From the NCBI GenBank assembly GCA_913020255.1, contig CAJWAW010000035.1, positions 1 through 7,047 of the forward strand: a stretch of 7,047 nt of DNA, written 5' to 3'. Source of the DNA: an uncultured Fidelibacterota bacterium. GTDB taxonomy: Bacteria > Marinisomatota > Marinisomatia > SCGC-AAA003-L08 > GCA-002707645. A model generated the notes under the pieces. That model ran no database searches. It was not told where the DNA came from and saw only the letters and a program-made list of their open reading frames with translations. Made by a program: the position numbers and the translations under genes. Positions 1-6,790 of this stretch are shown one piece after another; the stretch's first letter is position 1; each line of letters opens with the position of its first letter.

Positions 1-870
1 ACAGCTCGAAGGATAAGCATCATACCAACTTGAGCAAGTATCTCCATATGAATCAGAAATAGAATCATCATTGATACATTCTTCACCACCATCAGAAGAT
101 CCATCATCTCCACCATCATCTAAAGATCCATCATCTCCACCGTCATCTAAAGATCCATCATCTCCACCGTCATCTGAGGAACCATCATCGCCACCATCTT
201 CAGATGAACCACCACCACATATACAGCATAATTCTGCAGCTATAAATTCATCTGTATCATAAGATCCGCAACTAGATGGATAATCATCATACCAACTTGA
301 GCATGTATCACCATAAGAATCAGAAATAGAATCATCATTGATACATTCTTCACCACCATCAGAAGATCCATCATCTCCACCATCATCTAAGGAGCCATCA
401 TCACCACCATCATCTGAAAAACCACCACCACATACGCAACATAATTCTGCAGCTATAAATTCATCTGTATCATAAGATCCACAGCTCGAAGGATAAGCAT
501 CATACCAACTTGAGCAAGTATCTCCATATGAATCACTAATAGAGTCATCATTAGTACAGTCTCTAGATTGGTTATATATATATTTTTTACCATGAATAAT
601 TCTAATTTTAGTATCTTTTAATTTTGAAATATTATTTGTAAAAACTTCAATTTTATTATTGAGAAATAAATCTCCATCTAATAAAAGACTATTTTTACGA
701 TAAATATCAATGTTTTTGGGAATACTACTATTTTGAATAGTAGTACTATGAATTTTCATTTTAACATATTCAGTTGATATTTTCTCAATTGATTGATTAT
801 CATTAGTATAGATAAAATTTAAAAAACAAAAAAATGTTACAAACATAAATTGATATATATATAATTTCAT
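1..870 (-). CDS. Exported protein with tandem six-cysteine modules and acidic repeat linkers (3' end outside window)
   Basis: The frame runs without a stop from the ATG at 870 to position 1 (290 codons, ending on a codon boundary), so the C-terminus is missing. Residues 1 to about 23 (MKLYIYQF then a Phe-rich core) look like a signal peptide. Residues 24-102 are an unrecognised region with several beta-prone stretches and no cysteine. From C105 on, the protein is modular. Module 1 is 105-150, module 2 is 176-221, and module 3 starts at C265 and is cut at C290. Each follows C-x13-C-x10-C-x13-CC-x-C-GGG and carries 'DDSISDSYGDTCSSWYD' and 'CGSYDTDEF', so three disulfides per module are likely outside the cytoplasm. 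Linkers of Asp, Gly, Ser and Leu join the modules. I recall similar 'CC-x-CGGG' modules in secreted proteins of marine protists and some marine bacteria; their function is unknown to me. The gene has its own ribosome site after a 159-base gap, so it is probably a separate unit. Confidence 0.85.
   Translation of the reverse strand, partial: MKLYIYQFMFVTFFCFLNFIYTNDNQSIEKISTEYVKMKIHSTTIQNSSIPKNIDIYRKNSLLLDGDLFLNNKIEVFTNNISKLKDTKIRIIHGKKYIYNQSRDCTNDDSISDSYGDTCSSWYDAYPSSCGSYDTDEFIAAELCCVCGGGFSDDGGDDGSLDDGGDDGSSDGGEECINDDSISDSYGDTCSSWYDDYPSSCGSYDTDEFIAAELCCICGGGSSEDGGDDGSSDDGGDDGSLDDGGDDGSLDDGGDDGSSDGGEECINDDSISDSYGDTCSSWYDAYPSSC
79..207 (-). repeat. Linker 2: acidic linker of four 27-base (9-residue) units
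   Basis: The protein unit is close to DDGGDDGS[SL]. Four units are followed by a closing SDGGEE before the next cysteine. Two adjacent units (121-147 and 148-174) are exact 27-base tandem copies. The acidic Asp-rich composition could bind calcium or serve as a flexible spacer. Confidence 0.85.
346..420 (-). repeat. Linker 1: acidic linker of two 27-base (9-residue) units
   Basis: This linker has the same DDGGDDGS[SL] unit and SDGGEE end as the linker at 79-207, but only two units. The 54-base difference between the two linkers is exactly two repeat units, which indicates length change by slippage or unequal exchange without loss of frame. Confidence 0.85.
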
Positions 871-875
871 GACTT

Positions 876-882
876 CTCCCTT
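876..882 (-). promoter_or_regulatory. Shine-Dalgarno site for the gene starting at 870
   Basis: The minus strand reads AAGGGAG, then AAGTC, then ATG, which gives a five-base spacer. It is the clearest ribosome site in the window and fixes the start of the open-ended gene that follows. Confidence 0.75.
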
Positions 883-906
883 ATTTATTAAACTATTGTA
901 CTAATC

Positions 907-923
907 CATAATTATTAATTATG
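907..923. repeat. Perfect 7-bp inverted repeat upstream of the Cys-module gene
   Basis: CATAATT and AATTATG are separated by three bases. On the minus strand the element is flanked by two direct copies of TTAGTAC (about 15 bases upstream and just downstream). It lies 36 bases before the gene start at 870, so it could be an operator or an RNA hairpin in the leader. In such AT-rich DNA a palindrome of this size can arise by chance. Confidence 0.3.
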
Positions 924-1029
924 ACCAGTACTAATTTGCTAACTAATAAATAAAATAAATGTGATTACACTCACTTAAAAGTATAGATAAGAAGAGAAAT
1001 TTATTTTTTACTAGGTGAATAATTATTTA

Positions 1030-2448
1030 TTATGATTGTAAAATCATATTAACCAAAACAACAACATCTTGAATATTTACAGTATTATCATTATTCAAAT
1101 CAGCATTATTAACATAATCATTTAACAATATAATGTTTATGAGGGCTATAATATCTGAAACATTTATATAACTATCGTTATTTAAATCTCCCGAATTCGA
1201 GTTTTGATTATAAAAATAGGCACCAATATCACTTATTGTCATATCATTATCATGTATAGTAGGATCCCCGGCATCAATACAAGGGGAATATTCTGTCAAC
1301 TCATAATTGCCATTACCTGAATCAACAAATAGTGGATTTTCAGATATTATTCCAGTACCATTATGAAAAATTGAACTATCAACCCCTTCAATATTAGAAT
1401 ATATAATATCATATTCAATAAAATTACTAGAAGAATATCCTCCAAGATTATAATTAGGATTGTTAAAACTATTTTCAATATAATTGAAATATATAATTGA
1501 GTTATTAATGTAAGAAAGGCCACCATCCATATAAATTCCAGCTCCAAAAACATTACTACTAGCAATATTATTTACAATATTAGAATTTAATATATTTAAA
1601 TTAGATACTGATACAAAAATTCCTGAACCAAATCCTACTGAATAATTTTCGGATATAACAGTTTTAATTATATCTAGTTCAGTGCTTCCCCCAACCCAAA
1701 GTCCACCACCCTTTGAATCAGAATAATTATTTTTTATTTCAACACCCTCAAAAAAACCAATACTATTACTAATATATATGCCCCCACCAAACTTAGTTTG
1801 ATTATCATTAATAGATACATTTTTCAACTCAATATCACTAAGAAGAGCTTGAATGCCACCTCCACTACCATAAAGATCCATTCCATTACCTAGGATATTT
1901 GAATTTTCAACTAAAATAGGATGATTAACACAAAATATACCTCCTCCTTCAGATGCTGAATTATTTTGAATTAAAACATCAGTAATAATAGAATTAAATG
2001 TGAAAGTATCCGTTGAATAAAAGCATACACCTCCACCTGCAAAAGCAGAATTATTAATAATTTTTAGATTTTTTAAAAATAATTTCGATTTTTTAGATAA
2101 TACTCCTCCGCCAAAACTACTTCCATTAATATTTTCACCAACTCCATTTTTAATAGTAAATCCATCAATTATAATTTGACCATCTATAATATTACTACAC
2201 TTAATGACAGGACCCTGATAATCACCATCTATAATAGTTTCTTCATTAGAACCAATAGATTTAATTAAAAGGAATTTTCCATCAATAATTAAATTCTCAT
2301 AATATATACCAGGACTCACCTTAACAGTGTCACCATTAGAAGATAAATTAATTGCTTCTTGAATTGAGCTATAATTTTTAGGAACTACAAGAACATCTGA
2401 CAATGAAATACTAGATAATGCAAAAATAAATAAAGTTGAAAAAAACAT
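1030..2448 (-). CDS. Secreted right-handed parallel beta-helix protein with C-terminal dockerin-like calcium-binding repeats
   Basis: The 472-residue product starts with a short hydrophobic stretch ending near ISLS (about residue 17), likely a signal peptide although it lacks basic residues. Residues 18-60 carry the NosD/DUF1565-type opening: 'VPKNYSSIQEAI' and 'PGIYYENLII'. The middle (about 110-310) repeats a GGG[IV]-like turn about every 24-30 residues (near 113, 138, 168, 196, 221, 247, 273 and 301) with Asn-rich 'I-x-NN' turns, as in right-handed beta-helices. The stretch 'NPLFVDSGNGNYELT..SPCIDAGDP' (371-396) is a familiar end cap of such proteins. Residues 419-472 form two EF-hand-like loops, 'GDLNNDSYINVSD' and 'ADLNNDNTVNIQD', as in type I dockerins. 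No catalytic residues of a pectate lyase or other enzyme are recognisable. Adhesion or carbohydrate binding on the cell surface is the plausible role. It is last in the tightly packed gene run and has no obvious link to cytochrome maturation. Confidence 0.9.
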   Translation of the reverse strand: MFFSTLFIFALSSISLSDVLVVPKNYSSIQEAINLSSNGDTVKVSPGIYYENLIIDGKFLLIKSIGSNEETIIDGDYQGPVIKCSNIIDGQIIIDGFTIKNGVGENINGSSFGGGVLSKKSKLFLKNLKIINNSAFAGGGVCFYSTDTFTFNSIITDVLIQNNSASEGGGIFCVNHPILVENSNILGNGMDLYGSGGGIQALLSDIELKNVSINDNQTKFGGGIYISNSIGFFEGVEIKNNYSDSKGGGLWVGGSTELDIIKTVISENYSVGFGSGIFVSVSNLNILNSNIVNNIASSNVFGAGIYMDGGLSYINNSIIYFNYIENSFNNPNYNLGGYSSSNFIEYDIIYSNIEGVDSSIFHNGTGIISENPLFVDSGNGNYELTEYSPCIDAGDPTIHDNDMTISDIGAYFYNQNSNSGDLNNDSYINVSDIIALINIILLNDYVNNADLNNDNTVNIQDVVVLVNMILQS

Positions 2449-2451
2449 AAT

Positions 2452-3312
2452 TTATTTAAATAAGCTTTTAATATAACTAATCTCAGGTAAAAGAATGCTT
2501 ACTTTGGATTGATAATCCTTATAATCAGGTCTAGTTCGCAATATTTTATTTTCTATCCATGGTATACTTACAAATAAAAACATAATTGTCATAGAAATTG
2601 GTGCTAATATCCATAGAAACAAATTATCAAATGTTAATCCATAAATAAAAACGCCCCACCAAAAAAGAATTTCACCATAATAATTAGGATGTCTTGAATG
2701 TTTCCATAATCCACTTTTAATAATACCATTATTTAATTTTTTAAAATTATATAACTGTTGGTCACTAATAATTTCATATAAAACACCAATAAAGCACACT
2801 AAAAAACCTATATAAGTAAACACATTTAAATCTTTACTAATCGCTGTATACATAGGAACGCAACATGCAAAAACAATTAAAGTTGGGAAAAGATGAATTC
2901 CTAAAAAATTTGAAAATTCAAAATACTTACCAGAATAATTCCTCATATCAACATATCTCCAATCTTCATGGTGCATTCCTGGCCAACTTCTAAGCCAGTT
3001 AAAAGTTAATCGAACACTCCAAAACAAGATACTAAATAACAATAATATGGACTGGAGGTTTAAATGACCATTATCAATAATATAGTAAATGAGTATAAAA
3101 GGAGGAATAACACTCCAATATAAGTCATAAATAGAAGAATTTCGATAAATAAAACTAAAAATATAAATAATAACTGTCGCTAGTATATCAGCAGCTAGAA
3201 CTCGGAACAATAAAGATGAGCCATAAAATGACACTGTATAAATTCCAACTGATATTGCTATTAGATAAGCAATACATACAATAATTAAACTTTTTATTCT
3301 AAATGATCGCAT
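2452..3312 (-). CDS. DUF1295 family integral membrane protein (steroid 5-alpha-reductase / ICMT-like fold)
   Basis: The 286-residue product has about seven to eight hydrophobic segments and the marks of DUF1295. These are 'IYDLYWSVIPP' (61-71), 'RLTFNWLRSWPG..HEDWRY' (101-120), 'GLWKHSRHPNYYGE' (201-214) and a C-terminal 'RPDYKDYQSKVSILLP' (261-276). The SRHPNYYGE segment matches the cofactor-binding part of steroid 5-alpha-reductase and isoprenylcysteine carboxyl methyltransferase relatives. The natural cofactor (NADPH or S-adenosylmethionine) and substrate, probably a lipid, cannot be read from the sequence. The start ATG lies inside the ccsA 3' end (14-base overlap) with no Shine-Dalgarno, only an A-rich stretch, so it probably depends on ccsA translation. 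It ends TAA one codon before the next gene's ATG, in the same frame. Length is near the family's usual 250-290 residues. A link to heme or quinone chemistry is possible but not shown. Confidence 0.88.
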   Translation of the reverse strand: MRSFRIKSLIIVCIAYLIAISVGIYTVSFYGSSLLFRVLAADILATVIIYIFSFIYRNSSIYDLYWSVIPPFILIYYIIDNGHLNLQSILLLFSILFWSVRLTFNWLRSWPGMHHEDWRYVDMRNYSGKYFEFSNFLGIHLFPTLIVFACCVPMYTAISKDLNVFTYIGFLVCFIGVLYEIISDQQLYNFKKLNNGIIKSGLWKHSRHPNYYGEILFWWGVFIYGLTFDNLFLWILAPISMTIMFLFVSIPWIENKILRTRPDYKDYQSKVSILLPEISYIKSLFK

Positions 3313-5134
3313 TATCTTTTTTTTTAGATAAATAATAAATAGATGTCATAAATATAAATTCAAAACCAATAAATAAAAACAAGTTAGTAGCTACATTATC
3401 AGTAAAACCATAACTATGTAAACCAACATTTAATAAATTAACTCCAAACCATGCAAGTGCAACAATAATATTAACTAATGATACTCCATATGCGTAACCT
3501 TTTTTATCAACCAATCCTGATATTCTCATATGAAGCATCATCAAATGCCATAAAACAATAAGTAATGCCCCGTTTTCTTTAGGATCCCAACCCCAAAATC
3601 TGCCCCACGACTGATCAGCCCATATTCCACCTAAAATAGTACCAAACATAGTAAAGAATAAACCCATTAAGGTAAGGCCATATGTATTATCAAATAATTT
3701 ATTTAATAATTTTTTATTATCGGGTTTAAATACACTTAGTATTAAATATAAATGTGCCATAAGACCAGCAAGTATAGATACTCCGTAGCCTGTGGTAATA
3801 GTTGTAACATGAGTAGATAACCAAAAATTAGAGTTTAATACGGCTACTAAAACACCCAGAGTATCACCATCAGCTGCATACTTAAAACCTATAAAATGAA
3901 GGAAAATACCACCAATGCTCGCAATTAATATACCAAGCGTATCTTTTCTTATATATTCAAAAATAAGTGCAAATAATACTAAAATAAAGCTAACAAAAAT
4001 AATGGATTCATATAAGGTTGTAACAGGTGGTCTCTGCATAATGATCATTCTCGAAATAAGACCATAAGAATGTAAGAAAAAGCCTATTAAAATAGATACA
4101 AAAGCAATTAATCGAATATTTTTATGAAATATCATCCAACTAATTCCCATTGTAAAAAATGCAACCAAATAAAAAATCATACTCCACATAAAAATATTTT
4201 GCTCATTATAAGAAGTTTCCTTAGATAGAAGATCAACATTAATCTCCAACCTCTCTTCTATTATATTTATAATTTCATTAGAATATTCGTTTACTTTAAT
4301 TTTGTCATTTTCTATATATGCATAAAATAAATTCTCATATAACTCTAAAACTTTATATTGCAGTTGACTTAAAGGTCTTCCATCCACAACTTCCCATGGA
4401 GAATACCACATATCCTTATCACCTGGAATGATCTTAAGCGATTGCGCATAATGAAATTGAGTCATTTTCTGTAATTGAATTGCAACCTGACTCAATTCAA
4501 CATGTGAGTCCTTCCATTTACTTTCATCAGTATCCAATAAATCTTGCAATAAAACCTTAAACTTTTCAATGTTTCTCATGAAAAATGAATAGCTCAATGA
4601 TTTATCATCATTGATTCCCATAAATTCACGGTTAACTGGGTTTGAGATATTTATTAATGGAAGGAAACAGTATACACCGTGAGTTATTTCATCATAGGAT
4701 AAAATATTCTGATATACTTCAATAATTTGCTTATCTACTAAAGTTTGATTAATTTCATCTTTTGTTTTTAAGGATTCAAGTAATTCTTGATTATTTTGAA
4801 AGCCTTCAATTATTTCCTTAAAGCTATATTTATGGAAATCATTTTTATCCAAACCAAGACTAATAGCAACCTCTGGATTTCTTATATTAAAAATCTTTCT
4901 ATCTAATTCTATTTCAGGATTTGTAAAAATCTCAAATAACCAATCAGATGCAGATGCATTATCATAAATCTCATCATTTGACTTAAACTGTTTTTTACCA
5001 TAGAATTGTAAAAGATGGTTTCTTGAAAAACTGTCTAAAGGTTTAATTCTTCCTGATTGAAGAATAGGTAAATCTTTATAAGAAAAATCAGAACCAAATA
5101 ATAAACTAAATGATAATATATATATTTTAAACAT
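3299..5134 (-). CDS. ccsA: CcsA-type cytochrome c synthase subunit (WWD heme-handling protein) with N-terminal extracytoplasmic domain
   Basis: The 611-residue product has a CcsA/CcmF-like C-terminal half. The WWD signature (W510, W514, W516, D517 in 'SWGRFWGWDPKE') lies at 509-520. Around it are the histidines expected to hold heme: H442 in 'STHVTTITTGYG' and H573 in 'NVGLHSYG'. An earlier H355 is followed by 'RPPVTTLYES' (368-377), the usual CcsA 'P-x-x-x-x-YES' motif. About nine hydrophobic segments fill 313-602. The first 310 residues are unlike the classical ~320-residue CcsA: a signal-like start, then 'LPILQSGRIKPLDSFSRNH' (22-40), then a long mostly hydrophilic helical region. I recall the 'GR-x-KPLD-[ST]F-[AS]R' motif from long CcsA proteins of Bacteroidota, Planctomycetes and related groups. 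With the ResB protein it should ligate exported heme to CXXCH apocytochromes. The gene has a good ribosome site. Its 3' end carries a run of nine A and overlaps the next gene by 14 bases. Confidence 0.93.
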   Translation of the reverse strand: MFKIYILSFSLLFGSDFSYKDLPILQSGRIKPLDSFSRNHLLQFYGKKQFKSNDEIYDNASASDWLFEIFTNPEIELDRKIFNIRNPEVAISLGLDKNDFHKYSFKEIIEGFQNNQELLESLKTKDEINQTLVDKQIIEVYQNILSYDEITHGVYCFLPLINISNPVNREFMGINDDKSLSYSFFMRNIEKFKVLLQDLLDTDESKWKDSHVELSQVAIQLQKMTQFHYAQSLKIIPGDKDMWYSPWEVVDGRPLSQLQYKVLELYENLFYAYIENDKIKVNEYSNEIINIIEERLEINVDLLSKETSYNEQNIFMWSMIFYLVAFFTMGISWMIFHKNIRLIAFVSILIGFFLHSYGLISRMIIMQRPPVTTLYESIIFVSFILVLFALIFEYIRKDTLGILIASIGGIFLHFIGFKYAADGDTLGVLVAVLNSNFWLSTHVTTITTGYGVSILAGLMAHLYLILSVFKPDNKKLLNKLFDNTYGLTLMGLFFTMFGTILGGIWADQSWGRFWGWDPKENGALLIVLWHLMMLHMRISGLVDKKGYAYGVSLVNIIVALAWFGVNLLNVGLHSYGFTDNVATNLFLFIGFEFIFMTSIYYLSKKKDNAII

Positions 5135-5140
5135 TTATTA

Positions 5141-6241
5141 TCATCTCCTATAAAAACGCTTTGATGTCATAAATAGCATATGATATAAGATTCCAATGCA
5201 CATAATTATTGTCGATATATATGGGAATAATCGACCATGATTCTTCACAGTTGCAAGTACGCTTGTTTGCTTTAATCCATTCTCAATAAAAGATGCTTGA
5301 TAAAACGTGTATCCACGATGTCTTAATGGCTCATTCATAGAAATAAGAACTTTCCTGGGAATATCATTTTCAATTAAATTTACTAATGAAGAATAACTTT
5401 TTGCAATTTGAGTTCCTGGATGCATTACCTTTTTAAAATCTATAAGTTCTAAGTCAAAAGGTAGATAGGTCCTCTCTCTCCTTAGAATAAGCATATAATC
5501 AGAATTATTTTGAGTTAATGTTTGAGTAATAGGCTGACCAACATAATTCAAATATATACCATCAGATGATTCAGAATTATAAACTTTATAAATTATGCCT
5601 GATATATTTTTCTCATATTCTTTTTCTAATGGTAATTGCTGTAGAAAAAAATTCTTAGCCATACCTTTAAATTCTTCTCTACCTTCATATATTCTTGATA
5701 CTGGTTTGCAATTAACATAATAATCAAGTATTTCAACTTTAAATGGAATTGATTTATGAGATAATATATTATTTTTAACTAATAATGGATCTCCAAAAAC
5801 AGTAAAATTATCACTATCTAATTCAGATGTGTTTATTATAACAAATTCTTTATTATAATAATTTTCATAAAAATCAGCTTTTTCACCTTCATTTACAACA
5901 ACACTTCCTTCATGACTAAAAAAAGAGGTTAATCCGCCACCAACTAACATTAATATTACACCAAAATGAGTTGTTGTGATCCCTATTTTTTTACTTGAAA
6001 GTATATTTGGTCTCACAAAATAACATGATAAATTAATAAACATAACAAGCATTGTTAATTTTCCGCTTGGAAGTGGAAAAAACCAAAACCATATAAACCA
6101 ACTAGAAAAATATTTCATTTGAGCAGCATATAATCCTATATCTTTTTGAACAATAGTACCAAAAAAAACAAGAACTATTAACCATACAACTGTATAAGAA
6201 AATACTTTTGGAGAACCAATTAATTTAAGATATTCTTTCAT
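5141..6241 (-). CDS. resB: ResB/Ccs1-like cytochrome c biogenesis protein
   Basis: The 366-residue product is the ResB-like half of the System II cytochrome c maturation machine. That machine exports heme and presents it to apocytochromes in the periplasm together with CcsA. Hydrophobic segments lie at about 14-30, 62-76 and 87-106. A large extracytoplasmic domain follows (about 107-338), then a final helix (about 339-358) and a basic tail ending KRFYRR. This three-helix, soluble-domain, one-helix plan is typical of ResB. Other family-like features are the early 'GTIVQ' (28-32), the histidine in TTHFG (H92), 'LRHRGYTFYQASF' (306-318) and 'VKNHGRLFPYIS' (332-343) leading into the last helix with H354. 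H92 and H308 are candidate heme ligands by analogy. It is shorter than the typical ResB of Gram-positive bacteria, but the architecture is complete. The upstream gap is three bases with no clear Shine-Dalgarno, so coupling to the lipoprotein gene is likely. Its final codons and stop contain the ribosome site for ccsA. Confidence 0.88.
   Translation of the reverse strand: MKEYLKLIGSPKVFSYTVVWLIVLVFFGTIVQKDIGLYAAQMKYFSSWFIWFWFFPLPSGKLTMLVMFINLSCYFVRPNILSSKKIGITTTHFGVILMLVGGGLTSFFSHEGSVVVNEGEKADFYENYYNKEFVIINTSELDSDNFTVFGDPLLVKNNILSHKSIPFKVEILDYYVNCKPVSRIYEGREEFKGMAKNFFLQQLPLEKEYEKNISGIIYKVYNSESSDGIYLNYVGQPITQTLTQNNSDYMLILRRERTYLPFDLELIDFKKVMHPGTQIAKSYSSLVNLIENDIPRKVLISMNEPLRHRGYTFYQASFIENGLKQTSVLATVKNHGRLFPYISTIIMCIGILYHMLFMTSKRFYRR
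5145..5149 (-). promoter_or_regulatory. Shine-Dalgarno site for ccsA, inside the resB 3' end
   Basis: On the minus strand the last resB codons and stop read AGGAGATGA. AGGAG is followed by a 10-base spacer and then the ATG at 5134. This supports 5134 as the ccsA start and couples its translation to the end of resB. Confidence 0.7.
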
Positions 6242-6244
6242 AAG

Positions 6245-6790
6245 CTATTTAAATGATGAGCAAAAATCTACAAATTCTTTTTCAAGTTGATTGATGCCTG
6301 ATATTGATGCCTTCATTTTAATAAAAATCGTACTATTTTTAATTTCAATAATAGAACATAAAAATGCAGAATCAGGATTAGAATCATTTTTAATCTTTAT
6401 GAGTTTATATATTCCTAATTTAGATTCTTTGATTACAAATGATTTATTAATAAATTCCTCTGTCTGAGGTTCTAAGCCTAATTGCTTTCTCCACCTATTA
6501 ACATTTGCCATCAATCCACCACCATCTCCTGAAAAATTTGTAATAGATATGTCAGCAACTCCTTCATCATAAGGAGCATTAAAACTTGCCAATCTCATTG
6601 ATGACATATTACCTGGTATCCAACTATCAGGAACTACCCAAGAAAATGGTTTATCAGTATCTGACTTTGGTAATTTCATATTATTAACAACGGGCTCAAA
6701 CTTAGGTAATTTGTATGTTTTAATATATTTATTCTCATTACAAGAAAAACATAATAACATAACAAAAAAACAAATAAATAATTTAATCAT
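6245..6790 (-). CDS. Predicted lipoprotein with conserved GDGGG...NVNRWR motif, function unknown
   Basis: The 181-residue product begins with a lysine-containing n-region and a hydrophobic core, followed by a lipobox-like LCFSC with the candidate lipidated cysteine at residue 17. It is probably anchored to a membrane facing the periplasm. The mature part has a 'FSWVVPDSW' stretch (about 49-57), an 'MRLASF' strand (65-70), a 'GVADISITNFSGDGGGL' stretch (77-93) and 'NVNRWRKQLGL' (96-106). I recall this order of motifs (W-x-VP-x-W, MR-x-ASF, ADxS, G-D-x-GG, NVNRWR-x-QLG) from a family of uncharacterised proteins in Planctomycetes, Verrucomicrobia and related phyla. I know no biochemical function for them. 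The start overlaps the preceding stop by four bases, and the stop is three bases from the ResB-like gene, so it is co-translated with the cytochrome c maturation genes. A role around heme delivery or cytochrome assembly is inference. Confidence 0.85.
   Translation of the reverse strand: MIKLFICFFVMLLCFSCNENKYIKTYKLPKFEPVVNNMKLPKSDTDKPFSWVVPDSWIPGNMSSMRLASFNAPYDEGVADISITNFSGDGGGLMANVNRWRKQLGLEPQTEEFINKSFVIKESKLGIYKLIKIKNDSNPDSAFLCSIIEIKNSTIFIKMKASISGINQLEKEFVDFCSSFK

Larger units (their letters stand above)
1..558 (-). repeat. Tandem six-Cys module repeats (two complete, one partial)
   Basis: Complete modules lie at 421-558 and 208-345, and a partial one at 1-78. The partial third copy differs from the first at only 2 of 60 bases (1-60 against 481-540). 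Positions 50-123 match 317-390 exactly over 74 bases, and 227-267 match 440-480 exactly over 41 bases. Copy 3 therefore looks like a mosaic of copies 1 and 2. This points to recent duplication or gene conversion within the gene. Confidence 0.9.
871..1029. other. Intergenic region with weak terminator- and promoter-like signals
   Basis: This 159-base AT-rich gap is the only real break between minus-strand genes. Reading on the minus strand, GTGA-N6-TCAC (974-961) is followed by a T-rich run (960-945); this could be a weak terminator for the upstream gene run, but the stem is only four bases. Possible -10 elements are TATACT (985-980) and TACAAT (900-895). Neither has a convincing -35 element at 17 bases. 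The size of the gap and the strong ribosome site after it suggest that the gene starting at 870 has its own promoter here, but its exact position cannot be fixed by eye. Confidence 0.35.

Noticed and set aside
71..262. Plus-strand 63-residue Ser/Pro-rich open frame
   Set aside because: It is the antisense shadow of the GAT/GGT-rich linker in the minus-strand gene; the minus frame continues in phase over 290 codons with a signal peptide and a strong ribosome site.
1..420. Possible CRISPR array or non-coding satellite from the short tandem repeats
   Set aside because: Repeat lengths (27, 213 and 267 bases) are multiples of three, keep one open frame and encode conserved cysteine modules; there are no unique spacers between constant repeats.
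1347..1565. Minus-strand 72-residue hydrophobic open frame inside the beta-helix gene
   Set aside because: It overlaps fully with the well-supported beta-helix frame, and its Leu/Ile-rich translation is what AT-rich Asn/Ile codons give when read out of frame.
1030..2448. Pectate lyase or other polysaccharide-degrading enzyme
   Set aside because: Only the beta-helix fold signature is visible; no recognisable catalytic motif stands out, so an enzymatic name would be unsupported.
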